From Phytoseiulus persimilis (Eukaryota; Arthropoda; Arachnida; Mesostigmata; Phytoseiidae), in NCBI GenBank assembly GCA_037576195.1, contig CM075104.1:12974211-13038210 (forward strand): a DNA stretch of 64,000 nucleotides. Reading direction: 5' to 3'. The translations under genes were made by a program, and so were the position numbers. The notes beneath the pieces are model-generated. The model made no database searches and had not been told where the DNA came from. It saw nothing but the letters and a program-made list of their open reading frames with translations. Numbering within the stretch: position 1 is the stretch's first letter; each line of letters opens with the position of its first letter. This document shows, one piece after another, positions 22,300-34,800 of this stretch.

Positions 22300-25200
22300 C
22301 CCGTGTCTGCGAAAAACTCCGTATAGACCACTCATTTAGGATTTAGTCCCTGCGCGCAGCTCATTTTTAGGTGAGGGCCGGGCGCCGGCGGGACTCCTTC
22401 CTCGACTCTCCGTTCCGAAACCAACTTTGGTGGTGGGTCTCGGCGTCGTGAGGCTAGCCAGAGTTCGTCTAGACTTCACCGCCGTAGGGGACCTACGGTT
22501 CGCGTACGGTTGGACATTGGTTCCTTGGGGTTTTGCCGCCGCAGCGGAGGAGGCCATTGCGATGGCCTGGATGGTGGGCGCGCGGTAAAATCCTAGGCCG
22601 GCGTTGCTGCTCTCGCAGCGGACAAGCCCTCTCGCCGCACGGCCAGGAGACCGCTGGCTTGGAGAGTTGGTTTTTGAGAGGGAAGAGAGATCAAAGTGGG
22701 AAAGGGAGACAAAAATAGTGTGAGAGAGAGAAAGATAGGCACCTAGAGTGGGACCGAGACACACCGACGGATTCCCCAACCGACGGAGAGACGGACGCAC
22801 AGACATTCTGACTGAGAGAACGCGCAGCGATGGCTTGCTCCTGCTGCTGCTGCTATCAGAGCGAGCGAGTGAGCGACGGCGACGGTGGCGGCGGCGGCCA
22901 TAACAGCAGTGCACTGGGGAGCGCCCTCTACCGAGTGTCTTGCAAATCTCAGGGGCACAACGATAGCCTTGCAGCGCCAAGCAATGCCAGCAGCGAGTGA
23001 GTGAGCGAGCTATCCAGCCTGTCTGCTCGCTTGCCTGCCTGCCAGGCTGACAGTGTGTGTATGCGAGAGTGTGCCCGTTGGGAAGCAAGGAAGGAAGAAA
23101 GGAGCGCCGCCACCGCCGCCGCCGCTGCCTCTCTCCATGAGTCTGTGTGTCCACCGGCGTCTGTCCGTGCGTCCGTAGGTTGGTTGGCTCGTTCGTCCGC
23201 CCGTTGGTTCGTACGGCCGATCGCCCGCCTGCCTGACTGCCTGCCAGCCAGCCAGCCTGCTCGCCCGCCCGCCCGTTCGTTCGTCGCTGGCTGGTTCGTT
23301 CGACGATTCTAACCCCAGCCTAAGCCGCCATGTTGGATTGCTGCTGCTAGCGAGCACTTCACGCAAGTTGGGCGTAGTGAGTGACTGACTCAAGCGCGTG
23401 CAAGGAACGACGACTTTGCACTTGAATCTGAAATCAGCGAGGCGGCGAGGGCGGCTGCTCTGAGTTTCGCAGCTGCGCCGCGCCATTGCAGCAGCAGTAG
23501 AAGCACAAGTGAGCGTGCTAACCAGCAGCGTGTGTCTGTCTGGCTGTGCTGCTTGGATGGGTGTGTGTGTGAGAGACTTTGAGTGTGCTGCAACAACAGC
23601 AGCAACATTATAAACCGAAGTCGAAGACGAACCGGAGAACGCTAGCCAGCCATACAGTCGGCCACTCGCTAGCCCCACAAAACTGGCTGACTCCGGACGA
23701 GCAGTGAAACGGGCAGCCAGAGAGCGATCCGCCACCCACTCGCCAAACAGTGTTGAGCACGCGAACCGAAATCACCTACAAAACGAGGAAGGACTCGGTG
23801 TTCGAGTTGCAGACGCGTGAATCCGTCAGAAACGCGTTTGTCGAAGTCTCTGCACGAGGAGTCAGGAGCCAGTTTGTGAGCCGTAAGCCAGCAAGCAAGC
23901 CAACCTGACTCGAAAGTTTACCCAGAGTGAGGCAGCTAACCAGCAAACCAACCGATCGAGCGAGCAGTAGGACCACTACAAAACCGTCTACCGACAATTG
24001 ACGAGCCAGTGAGCAAGCAGTCATCCAGCAGCACAGTCAGTGCAACAAGAGATAGCCAGACTGCTATTGTCTCTGCAGCTCGTACCTCCTATCTACCTTC
24101 CCACCGAATAACCTACCTGCCTAGCTAGCTGCCGACCTACGTGTCGTTCTATCTGGCGTGCCAGGTAGTCAGCCAGTGGGCAAGCACGCGAACAAATCCT
24201 CAGAGAAGTGAACCCTATCGCGAGGAAACTGTGAGTCACAGCCAGCCAATCGGGAGGAGAAGGACGACAAGCCCTCTGAATTATAGTACATTCAAGGAGC
24301 GATTACAACTGCTGGCTCCTCCTTCCACGACCTGGAAAATTGTTGTCGGTCCGATTGAGCGACTTACACAGTGACGGAGATTCATCCGGACCGCCAGCGT
24401 TGCCATCCTGGGGCACCTGGCTAGCGGCAAGCGAGTCGACCAGGACGTAAGCAAGCAGCCAGACTCACACACACACACCGTTCGTGTTGCTTGTGTAAGG
24501 CTCGAAATTCGCAACACTCGAGGGGAAGCCGTCACTGAGAGCAGTAGCAGCAGACGGACGGACGGACGGACAGACAGTTGGTCTGTCTCTCGATCCGTCA
24601 GTCGAGCAACCAGAACAGCTGGCGATCCTGCAGCTCCGGAGCCGTGTTGTGTGCAGCAAGTCCTACAACACAGAGTTTGACAACAACAATAACAACGACT
24701 GTGCTGAGAGGAACAGCTCGGGCCACCGGAAAGCTCAGATAAACAACAGCAACTGGTTTTTCAGATCTGCTACAGCGCGATCGTCATTTTGTGGTAAGCT
24801 CGAGAGCGCCAGGTCCACCGTACGTCGATCCTCGTGTCAATCGATAAGCAGAACGTTCGACGAGTTTTCGAGCGGCCCCGAATCAATCTCCCCAGCTGCT
24901 GATCCAGCCAGTACGGTGCTGATCCTCGAGGCGCAGACGTCGGATCCAGCCAGAAGTCTACCGCGCGCGCGCTAACATCGGACGTTCTGTTCTCATTGGC
25001 TCATTCGACGGAGCGGCTATCCATCCAACTCCTCGCCAGAGCATAAAAGCCTAAACGGCTCTGGCGGTCGAAAAAGGTGCAACTGTTCGACTCGTGTATT
25101 AATCGTCTATCTGTTAATCCGCCGCCATGGCTCCGTCGCTTCTCTGATCCGAACGAAACCGACAGCAGACCTACAAACAATTGATCAGTGGGATCAGCAG

Positions 25201-25740
25201 GCGGGACATCGCTGATCATTCCGAAAAGTTGTTGAACGACAGAATCGAAGCAAGAAAGCTCAATGACTTCAACCGAACGATTCACAAAGAGCAGAAGAAG
25301 GAGATAGGAGTGGATACATTTCGGCGGTGTTTGGCTGGCTCACACTGCCACTGGAAGCTGCCAGCTGCAGAGCGACGGCGACCGAATCAGCGACAGCAGC
25401 AAGCATAACACAACATAGAATTCAGTGACGTGTTCGTGGAGTGCTTGGACGCCCAGAGGAGATAGCGGAGGCAACACGCTGATACAAGTCGAAGATCACA
25501 AAAGGATAGAGAGGAGATAAGAGAGGCTGATCCGAGTGCAAGCGGACAGTTTCAATTCCGATATTTATTCATCTGTCTGCTATCATCGAATCGAGCCATC
25601 CTCAGTGCTGTGTACCGATCGATTCATCGGACAATCGGCCGCTTCATCAATCTGTCCATCCATCACCGACCGACCGATCGATCAGTGATCGCAAGTGCGT
25701 GAGTTTGTGTTGAACAGCCGAAACAAGCGAACAAACAAAA
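22300..25740 (+). promoter_or_regulatory. Probable promoter and long 5' leader of the G-alpha-o gene
   Basis: About 3.4 kb of CpG-rich, low-complexity sequence directly upstream of the G-alpha-o start codon. It has dense GCCAGCCAGCCT, CGTTCGTTCG and CCGCCGCCG runs (about 22,830-23,300), CAGCAG runs, a CACACACA run near 24,470 and a GACGGACGGACGGACAGACA run near 24,550. There is no long conserved coding frame; upstream ATGs and short frames are present (one at 25,181-25,408). The start codon context is AACAAAAATGG, a good eukaryotic context. The likely content is promoter plus 5' UTR, possibly with an internal intron (a GTGGTAAGCT donor-like site lies near 24,790). The transcription start cannot be fixed from sequence alone. 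Confidence 0.5.
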
Positions 25741-25858
25741 ATGGGCTGTGCAATGTCAGCTGAGGAGCGGGCCGCCCTGGCCCGTTCTAAACAGATCGAG
25801 AAGAATCTCAAAGAAGACGGCATTCAGGCTGCAAAGGATATCAAACTTCTCCTCTTAG
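25741..25858 (+). CDS. Galphao: G-alpha-o coding exon 1
   Basis: Codes for residues 1-39 plus one base of codon 40, from [17 protein letters not shown] to KLLLL. Donor GTGAGT at 25,859, phase 1. This split just before the P-loop is a conserved G-alpha intron position. The exon is followed by the longest intron of the gene. Confidence 0.96.
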
Positions 25859-28800
25859 GTGAGTTCCAATCAGTCCGCTAGATTATCCAGGATTCACCAG
25901 ATCCCTAAGATTCGCTTCCGTTTCTCTCTCCGCTCGAGTTCCTCTGTCTCAGAAACGAAATTGCTGCACGGATGAGTTCTGTGTGGGGCGTCCTTCCTCC
26001 ACCCCTGCCCTCGGGCCTAGAAATCGGGCCCCGCTCGCACCTTATACGTAGATGATGTCTCTGACATCTTCTTCATGACGGACTTGTTGTTTCCGACAAT
26101 ATCCGGACGCTACCATGCTGCAGATCCGAAAGCTTGTCTGACAGCAATCTGGCGAAACAGCCCGGGCACAAATTAGAACTTCTGTGAGGACTCGCCTAAA
26201 AGAATTGACCTGTCTGCTGAGGGCGCGCGCGGTTCATGGAGACAGAAGAGCTGATCGTTCGAACGAGATGCCCCTCGCATCATCGCTGTTAGGCTCGGCT
26301 GAGATGGTGTTATTAATCTCGTTTCGGTTTGCTGCTCGCTGCCTGAGGGATGTTCCTTGAACAGCGACACATGAGCGACGACGACAATCCGAACAAGTCT
26401 GCTGCGGCTGCGGTTATCGAGCTTGATATCATCGAGCGTCGATCGGTGCATTCTTCCAGGCACATAGCCACCCCGTAGGTCGGCCAGTCAGTCAGTCAGC
26501 CCGCCCGCCCGCCTGCCTGCCTGCCTGCGGGTCCGTTCAGGCGTTCAGTTGTACTTCTGTTCTCCCGGCGAGCAGTCAGTCAGTTTCACCGACAGATACA
26601 CAGTCGGCACCGGCAAGACTGCTGGCAAGCGGGAGAGCACACAGGCGGGCTGATACACGGACAGACAGGGCTTCTATATTCTGTTTGGGCTATAGGCTGG
26701 CGTTGATGATTGCCTGCGGCAGATATTGCCATAGCGGTCGCGGATACCTGTTGCCTCCCGCCGATAGAAACCCTTCCGCGGCTTCCCTGTCGAGTTCTCG
26801 CTGTTCAGTTCGAGAGTCGACCGGACGAGGAAGCGCAGCGAACGGATTGGGAGAATTCCGTGTGCGCGCTGATTTGCTTACGTCGGAGCCTGCTTTGTTC
26901 CTCCGCACGGGATTAGAGAGGAACATGTTCGACAAGGCCGATAGATTGTCCCATCAGGTGGAACACGCTCGCAGATGCATTCTCTGTAAACTGATCCGGA
27001 ATCATGTCAGCGCCCACTTGACGAAAACCACGGGTCATCGATCCGAACCTCGTTCTCGAGAGAGAATTTCGCGGATGATCCCTGCCACGGGTTTCGGGAA
27101 TTGGTGAACGGTGCGTTCGTGGAGCTCCGATAACGGAGCGCAGTTTTGGAGGTGCCTCCACGGATATCGTCTCGAGAAGCAACAACCTCGACCCAGCAAC
27201 CGGTGGTCGATTCGAGGAGAACATTTATTCATCATCAACATCATCTGGAACGGAATAGCATTCAGTGGCATATCCGCTCTCCACACAGCCTCCAGGTTCT
27301 GACACATACTTCCATCGTGCCCGAGAGAAAACTCGGTGACGAGTGGGCGAGCGCGAGATGCCGCGAGCCGATATCGATATATATAATTCATCTGTGACTT
27401 TTGGAAGAGGAAGCGAACTACCCCTCTGCCTGGGGGACTTGAGCAGGCTTCGGAGATTCGCCACCGGAATCGACCTTCAGCACAAGGATTGCCGCGCGTT
27501 TCAGACAGAATAGGCTCCCCTCGTTGGTTGTCACGGCCTTCTTGTCCGCCCCGACTGCCAAGAGGAGTTGGAGGGAGGGCACTCGCGTGGTCTCCCCAGC
27601 TGGCCAGATAAGTAACGTGCAGACCGCGTACTCTCGTAGCCGAAGGGTTAAATATATCCACATGGGATAGTGCCCCTGTAGTTCCCAAACTCCTACACAG
27701 CGAGGGCGACGGCGTCGGCGATCACTACCACCGGCAACACGAGGCTTGTTGCTCCGCGCGCAGCCCCTACCCGAGAACGGAGCAGCAGGGCCAGCTGTTC
27801 CTCATTGTTTGCTCTGCGGCGACCAATGTGCGCCACCCTCGACAGCGTTTGAACTCGATTCCTTGGCATCTTTAGCTCCTCATTGCCCCCACCGCTCTTC
27901 GGTCGGGGTCGAGACGACCTACGGCGGGGCCTGTCTCCGCCCGACCTCACACAAGGCCTCCGCGGTTGCCTTCGGAAAAGCCTCTCCCGTCACTCCTGCT
28001 TGTGAATCTAGCAGCTGACAGCATTGATGGGGGAATTCGGCTCAGTGAGCTCCATAACGTTGCCTAGGGATGACAAGACAGCGTCGACAAAGAGCCCGGC
28101 GACGACGGGCGTCCGAGGCCTGCCGAAAAGTTTGCGCCATTTCGGAATACCTCCTTGCGGATCCGGTCAGCGGTTTGGCCGTTCCGATGACGTGCGGGAA
28201 ATTGCTTGTCGGCGTAACGGCATCACTTGTTGAACGATCGGCAAGGTCATTCTGTGTTCCGTCTACTGACGCCCAGACGCCGGCACAACAACGCCGATGG
28301 CAGCAGCAGCGAGATCATGACCAGCCGGTGAGAGCCCGAAAAACACGCCAAATTGTTTGATTTGAACCCAAGGCTGTGTGAGCGCCTCGCCGAGCGAAAT
28401 CCGTGCATGTTCCTTCGTGTGATCGGAATCAGTGAACGCTGCCGCTGATTTCCTGGGCGAACGGATTCCAATTCTATCGATCGCCGCTAGTGTTTCCGAA
28501 CTCTCGCACCTTCTTCCAATCTCGGAACCAAGCCTGGAAAGGGAAACAAAGCGACGAACTGAAAGATTGAAACCTCAACCCCCGAGCTGAACTCACGACG
28601 ATTGTCCCTGTCTCGGAGTTTACTCTGTAGGTTCCGCCGCGAAGCGATCTCAGAGATCGTACGAGTTTTCCCCCATCAGCCTTTGTCTGAATCGTCGAAG
28701 GATGACGTTCCTTGGACTGTAACCGATGCCGCTGTTGGGAATTATGAATGACGACACGACAAAACCATGCCGTCCACACATGCACAAGCGTTGGAATCAC

Positions 28801-31800
28801 GTCGCTGTCGGCATCCCGGAGCTCCGGTGGAACCTCTGATGTGCGACGAGCGATTCGTGTGTTTCCATATGCGGATGGAGGTGCAATTGCTCTGCTACAG
28901 CCGCTAGAGTTGAACTCTGCGATTAAGGGTACCCTCCTCCGCCGGCTCGGCTAACTCGGGGAAGTTCGTGGTGGGAACTTCGGGTTACGCATGTCGTGAA
29001 TTTTCCTCAACTGTCCACGATGATCCAACGAAGCGATGAGATCTTTGGATCTCCATCGTCCAAAGCGGAACCAGTCTTATCGAATATCCACTCCGCTCAC
29101 CCGTCTTCTCGATTTCTCTTACAGGAGCCGGAGAATCCGGAAAAAGTACCATCGTTAAACAGATGAAGTGAGTATCACCGGAGAATTCAGACGACAGCTG
29201 CATGAGTTCAGAGATCCTTGAGCAGTGGCGCAAAAAGAAATTACGTTTACGACGATCCAACATGGTGGTGGGGGGGAGAGGGGCAGCGCCAGAGCCCTCC
29301 GACCACCAGCCCCCATAGACGTGCGTCCCGGGCACGCCACTGCGCAGAAAGATTGGGATTCGTCAAGGAGCACAGGATTTCGTAATAATATTGTGCCCGC
29401 TCCTTCCCTCAGAATTATCCACGATAGTGGATTCACTCCGGAGGACTTCAAACAGTACAAGCCTGTAGTCTACTCGAACACCATACAGTCGATGGTGGCC
29501 ATTCTGCGAGCGATGCCTTCTCTAAGTAAATCTTTCACGTCCTACGATCGAGACGCAGATGCGAAAATGGTACGTACGATATCGATTCGATTTGCTTTCA
29601 CTTTATTTATAGTTTCTGGGAAACATCTAGATTGGTCGTCGGGCGTGGGACAGTGCCCCGATGACGACGCCGACCTTGACGCATCAGTCGGAGAAGCTAG
29701 GACAACGATAGAATGGCTGGGATGCCTTCACAAGCGAATCGAGTATTGTTTGGACGGAAGAGAAACATTCGGTTCATGTCAGCTCGTCGCTCGATTCCTC
29801 AAAAGCTAACTCATACAGTACTGCCATGGCGAGATTTCCCCTGGCTCTTCAGGCGAGATCGACATAGAAATCATCCTGATCGCCAAACTGACAGCGACTC
29901 GGAGGGCAACATGAACGGCGGAACGATGTTATCTAACCTATCTGGAACTCGACAGGTATTCGACGTGGTCTCGCGGATGGAAGATACCGAACCATTCAGT
30001 GAAGACTTGCTCGCGGCCATGAAACGGCTCTGGGTAGACCAAGGCGTCCAGGAGTGCTACGAACGAAACAATGAGTACCAGCTCAATGACAGCGCTAAAT
30101 AGTGAGTTGTCCAAGACACGAGACGGATCATCCTGTCGCAGGAATCGATGGGAATAGCACCGGTTAGCGATTGGAGTTATTCGTTAACCGCGAGGGAGTT
30201 CATCGGAACTTGGACGGTCTCCTTGGGAAAGTTTCAGACGCCGGAGTTGATTTTTCTAGCGAGGCCGCCGAATCCACCGGATTCATCGCTTGCAATTATC
30301 GAAGGGAGAGGGGAGGCTACGAGCCGTGGTTGCTACGGAGATAGATTTCCATTGCCAGTCCATAAGGAGCTCGCTGCTCGTGTGGAGCGGGACAACGAGG
30401 AATCCTTCATTTAGACATTGGACCGGGTCGATCGTCGATGCAAACGGATGCTTGTTTGGGCTGATGCTCCTACGCACACTTGAACACGGCGATTCGCGTC
30501 GAGTGCTCAATCCCCTCCCGTTCTCCCAGGTTCCTTCCTAGGTACAGGGGCGTCCCAGCCATCTTGTGCTTCCCCACGGGAAAAAAAAGAGAATGCTTGT
30601 TATAGATCAAGAAGAAGAAGAAGAAGCGATATGCCGGCCATCTACCTCGTTTTCTTCATTCGCCTGTTTGCTCTTTACAGCTTCCTCGATGATCTCGATC
30701 GGCTAGGCAAAAAAGACTACATGCCTTCGGAGCAGGATATCCTGCGTACGAGAGTCAAAACTACTGGTATCGTCGAGGTTCATTTCTCGTTCAAAAACCT
30801 CAATTTCAAACTGTTTGACGTCGGCGGACAACGGTCAGAACGGAAAAAGTGGATTCACTGCTTTGAAGACGTAACGGCCATTATATTCTGTGTAGCCATG
30901 AGTGAATACGATCAAGTCCTTCATGAAGATGAAACAACGGTGAGTGCGACCCGTGATATTCCCCCCCGCCCCCCTGATGCCTCCAAATCCAGATATTGGC
31001 TCTTGCGTAAAAAGGTCCCTGGGTGTCATTCACCCGGTTGAAAAAGTCATTCGCATCCGCGGAATGGAGTCTAGCCGGAAAACATTCACAATCCTTCCTG
31101 AGTTCATAGTTCTCCGTCTGTTCGTTGTTCTGCTTTTTCGTCCTTGTTAGAGCTGGCCCAGGGACACCTGGTTCCGACGCTGACAGCTGTTCCATCCCGT
31201 CGAGGGTCGCAGAGAACTAACGCTAGTCGGTTTGACGCTCGCTGCGACGGGCGGTTTGGTTGCGTGCTCTGTACCATTGACATCTGGCATGATAGTCGAG
31301 GAGCTCGTTCGCTCTATGATTGAAATTGACTCAATCGTCCGTTCCTCTTCAGAATCGAATGCAAGAATCGCTGAAGCTTTTCGATTCAATCTGCAACAAC
31401 AAATGGTTCACCGACACCTCTATCATTCTATTCCTCAACAAGAAAGATCTCTTCGAGGAGAAAATCAAGCGGAGTCCGCTAACAATCTGCTTCCCTGAAT
31501 ACACGGGTAAGGATCCATGGGAATAATTGAATACTTTCGCCCTCATTCCCGAGCTCGTTGACGCAGCTCCGCTCGGCCGAGGCGTCCTTTTCGTGCTGCC
31601 GATGAGTTGAGCCTTCTGACGCGTGGTTCCATCACCTTCCAGGGGCACAAGAGTACGGTGAGGCAGCCGCCTATATTCAGGCTCAGTTCGAAGCGAAAAA
31701 CAAGTCGACCATGAAAGAGATCTATTGCCATATGACCTGCGCCACTGATACAACCAACATTCAATTCGTGTTCGATGCTGTTACGGATGTCATCATTGCG

Positions 31801-31830
31801 AACAACTTACGTGGATGCGGTCTCTATTAA
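25741..31830 (+). CDS. Galphao: G protein alpha-o subunit, complete, seven coding exons, 354 aa
   Basis: Alpha subunit of the heterotrimeric G protein Go. It relays signals from seven-helix receptors at the plasma membrane, especially in neurons. Exons: 25741-25858, 29125-29167, 29413-29569, 29956-30101, 30681-30939, 31353-31506 and 31643-31830. All junctions are GT-AG and phases agree; the total is 1065 nt including TAA. MGC at the N-terminus supplies the myristoylation glycine and palmitoylation cysteine. P-loop GAGESGKST is at 40-48, switch I with R179 and T182, switch II DVGGQ at 201-205 (catalytic Q205), NKKD near 270, TCAT near 325, and the C-terminal GCGLY with C351, the pertussis-toxin-type ADP-ribosylation site. 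The length equals that of known alpha-o proteins, and NNLRGCGLY distinguishes it from alpha-i. The helical-domain segment around residues 90-105 ([17 protein letters not shown]) differs most from the family as I know it. Only one first exon and one set of last exons were found. Confidence 0.97.
25859..29124 (+). other. G-alpha-o intron 1
   Basis: A 3.27-kb intron from GTGAGT to TCTCTTACAG. It contains GCCNGCC-type runs (about 26,480-26,530) and several chance open frames, the longest on the minus strand at 27,035-27,688 with no recognisable domain. I looked for an alternative first coding exon ending in LLLLG and found none. Confidence 0.75.
29125..29167 (+). CDS. Galphao: G-alpha-o coding exon 2
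   Basis: A 43-bp exon coding for the P-loop ([14 protein letters not shown]) between acceptor ACAG and donor GTGAGT. It enters in phase 1 and leaves in phase 2, as in other G-alpha genes. Confidence 0.95.
29413..29569 (+). CDS. Galphao: G-alpha-o coding exon 3
   Basis: A 157-bp exon from acceptor CCCTCAG to donor GTACGT. It codes for the start of the helical domain ([20 protein letters not shown] onward) up to ADAKM and leaves in phase 0. Confidence 0.95.
29956..30101 (+). CDS. Galphao: G-alpha-o coding exon 4
   Basis: A 146-bp exon from acceptor CGACAG to donor GTGAGT. It codes for the helical-domain core ([14 protein letters not shown] to YQLNDSAK) and leaves in phase 2. Confidence 0.95.
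30681..30939 (+). CDS. Galphao: G-alpha-o coding exon 5
   Basis: A 259-bp exon from acceptor CTTTACAG to donor GTGAGT. It codes for switch I (RVKTTG), switch II (DVGGQRSE) and the beta-4 region to VLHEDETT, leaving in phase 0. The intron before it carries an (AAG)n run at about 30,608-30,626. Confidence 0.96.
31353..31506 (+). CDS. Galphao: G-alpha-o coding exon 6
   Basis: A 154-bp exon from acceptor CTCTTCAG to donor GTAAGG. It codes for [16 protein letters not shown] through the guanine-specificity motif NKKD to CFPEYT, leaving in phase 1. Confidence 0.96.
31643..31830 (+). CDS. Galphao: G-alpha-o coding exon 7 (last)
   Basis: A 188-bp coding part after acceptor CCTTCCAG. It codes for the TCAT guanine-binding loop and the C-terminal receptor-contact helix ending NNLRGCGLY, then TAA at 31,828-31,830. 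Confidence 0.96.
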
Positions 31831-34800
31831 ACGAATATATCTAGATGGCTTTACAAACGTGTCGTTGTTGCTGTTGGTACCGCCGCGCCAATACCACCAC
31901 TTCTACCATCACTACCACTACCACCGCCGCCACTACTACCACTGCAAAGGACCGGAACGATGTTTGGAACTTGGATGGCTCCCCATCAACAGGAAGAAGA
32001 ACCATCCGGAGTGCGGAGTTCAACTTCAGACCGAGAGCAACAAACGGTGCACCAGGAAGAATGACCATGTTCGGAGAGGCTCGTTCCCGACGCTGTCACA
32101 CGATCTCGTCCATTCTATCTCAAATGATGAAGACTTTACCTCTAGCATCACAGGTGTCTATAGTAATATGGCGCCCAAGAGCGGGAGGGACGGCTGCCGA
32201 GCAAAACGTCACTCCACCCTGGACTCCTGCTTCTCCGTCGAACTCTTCTGTGTACCTTCTGCCACCACTTCAACAACAGCAAAGTCAACTTCATCCTTTC
32301 GAGGAGCTCCAGGCGAGAACGGCTAGATAGAAACCGAAGCAGGCAATTTGAGTCAGCTACACTCTTTCTCTATCTCCCTCTCTTGCTACAGTCTGACTCC
32401 TTTCTCAAATGGCCAAATTTTCGTTAGATTATGTTAGGTGACTAGTTCAGAGGAGTTTGGGTTTCTCGGGGGGAGAAGGGCCGCCTTCCGGTTCATTTCT
32501 TCTCCACTTCTCCGCATCTACAGATGATCATGTTCCACGGGTCAAGCAACACACGATCCGCGTTAACCGCGGGAAAAAGATGACAAACACACAATCGACA
32601 CACGAGCAGGAGTGCAAGCGAACAGTCAGGTGAACAGACAAAAATTCAAACCAAAGAAAGTCCTCGGAATCTCTTCAAATCTTGATCCTCGTTGAAGCAA
32701 ACCAAAGATAGTATCGGAACGTCTCGGGAAGCACGGAGCGCTGCCACTTGTGACTGCGGTTCGCTAAGATGGTCCTGGCGGCAGCGGTTTCGACTGCTTG
32801 CCCGTCAGCATCCTTCGGCAAGATGAATTAGCGGAATCAGGCTGACAGCGCTTCGCCATTAGATTTTGAGGGAATTAAGATGCAAAATGTTGATTGAGAA
32901 GCGAGAGAACTGTGAGTCCAAATCCATGAAAAAATAACCTATAACATAACGGGACCTGACAAACGTTTTGGTGGAGTCTGCGGAAAAATGAAACAGGCTG
33001 GAAATTTGCCAGGGACGGCGTACAATAGTGACCGGGGCTATAAGGCGACTGCGTCTTGCCTCCCCCCCTCCTTTGTAAAAACCTAGTCATATCGGGCGTC
33101 AGAAAGTCGTGCGTTTCCCTGTCCGGGATTGACGATTAAAAGAATCGACTTACACACACACAAACAAACACGAACCGTGCGAGAAACCACCTCATAAATA
33201 TACATAAAAGAATATATACATACATATATATATGAACATAGATGTATTATTGGGCGATCGATTGGAAATCAATCGATTGGCTGATCGAGAACTTGTTGGT
33301 AGGACTGACTTCCATTAGAAGTAAGTCTAAGTTATATCACCATTCGATACCGACACAAGACGCATATGTGGAAATTCAACCAGACAAAAAAGGGGGTATG
33401 AACAGATTGAGCTAGCTGGAAGTCGGGAACGGCTCCCACTTTGTACACACAATTATTGTTCCCGACATAATTTCGGTCAACATCGCGACAATAATGACAC
33501 CTATATCACGGACCTAGCCATCCTACCGATTGCAAAGCTTCAAAATCGACCACTGACGCCATCCCATCTCTGACTCCATGTGTACGAAGGGGTGACCATG
33601 GTCCCCAAAAAATGCTTATACGACACGACACGTGAAACTACAGACGAACAACTACTCACCCTGAGTTTGGTGCGATTGAAGAACTTTCTTCTCCTAGAAG
33701 GTATGGCGTTCCCTCTCCCCATTTCCGGGATGTGATTAATGAACAACAACAGCAGTCGGCTAGATCTTCTTTTTTTCGGATCGATCTTTTCTCCATCTTC
33801 ATCTTACGATTGTTTGTGCAGTCAGCTTTCATGAAACAAGCATCGTACTGATACTTCCGTGGAGCTGACCCGTCATGACGATGACTATAATAGATGACGC
33901 TTGAGACGTCAGTGAGCTCCCATCGAGAAAAATGACGAAAACGGGGAGTCGAAGCCTTTACCAAACTTAGCGAGCGGTATCAATCAGCGATCGCCTTGAG
34001 CTTACCCGTCACCAGCACTCAAATCATGGGTACCAAATGCTCGCAAGTTCACCACGTCGGGTGGAGCTGGTCATCATTGATCAGGAGATGAGCAGCGAGA
34101 CAGCGGCGGAATAACGAGGAGGCCAAAGAGCTATCTTGAAATAGCGGGCGATTTAGTACGTCTCGATTGAGACAAATCTTGTTGCAGATAATAACATTAT
34201 TATCATTCATGATACAATGGTATTAGGCCTGAGATCACCCCCGTCATCTAAGTAGGATTTCGTGAAAGATTGCCGAATCGTTGAATGCGACACGAGCAGA
34301 CACCAACCCTCTGTACACAACGGTATCCTCGGATTTGCGAGCTACATCCATTCATTCGTTCCCTTCACTCTGATGTACGTTGACATCGAGCAGTATCAAC
34401 TTTGGACGCCTCAAAACGCAATCGAGATCGCTTGTGTCGAACAGTCAAGTCAACTGATTTACGCGCTTTTCTCGTTCAGATGTTATTCTTTCCACGAGTC
34501 TGTTTTCTCTCTGATATTTTCTATGAGTTTTCCCATTCTCATATACAATATTTATACAACCATTCCCTCTTCGTTTCTCCGCTTGCCCTGACATCGGGTC
34601 ATCTTCCTTGCGCTGGGCATTACAGTACCGTTCATCAGCGATGACCTGTGAGGCAGCATTTACCTGACACTGTTGGTCAACGTGTTTGTTTGACATGAAA
34701 GCAGCTGATTTCGAGCACATCCAGGTGACGGTATTTCGTTTCCGATCCCGCAGCTCGAGTTCCTGAAAGTTTTCGGCTGCGGTTTTTTTCTCGCCGAGGG

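Noticed and set aside
22336-23154. 272-codon minus-strand frame in the G-alpha-o leader
   Set aside because: It consists of translated low-complexity sequence (Arg/Ser/Leu-rich) with no domain, and lies opposite a CpG-rich leader.
27035-27688. 217-codon minus-strand frame inside G-alpha-o intron 1
   Set aside because: No recognisable domain and no repeat or splice support; expected by chance in DNA of balanced composition.
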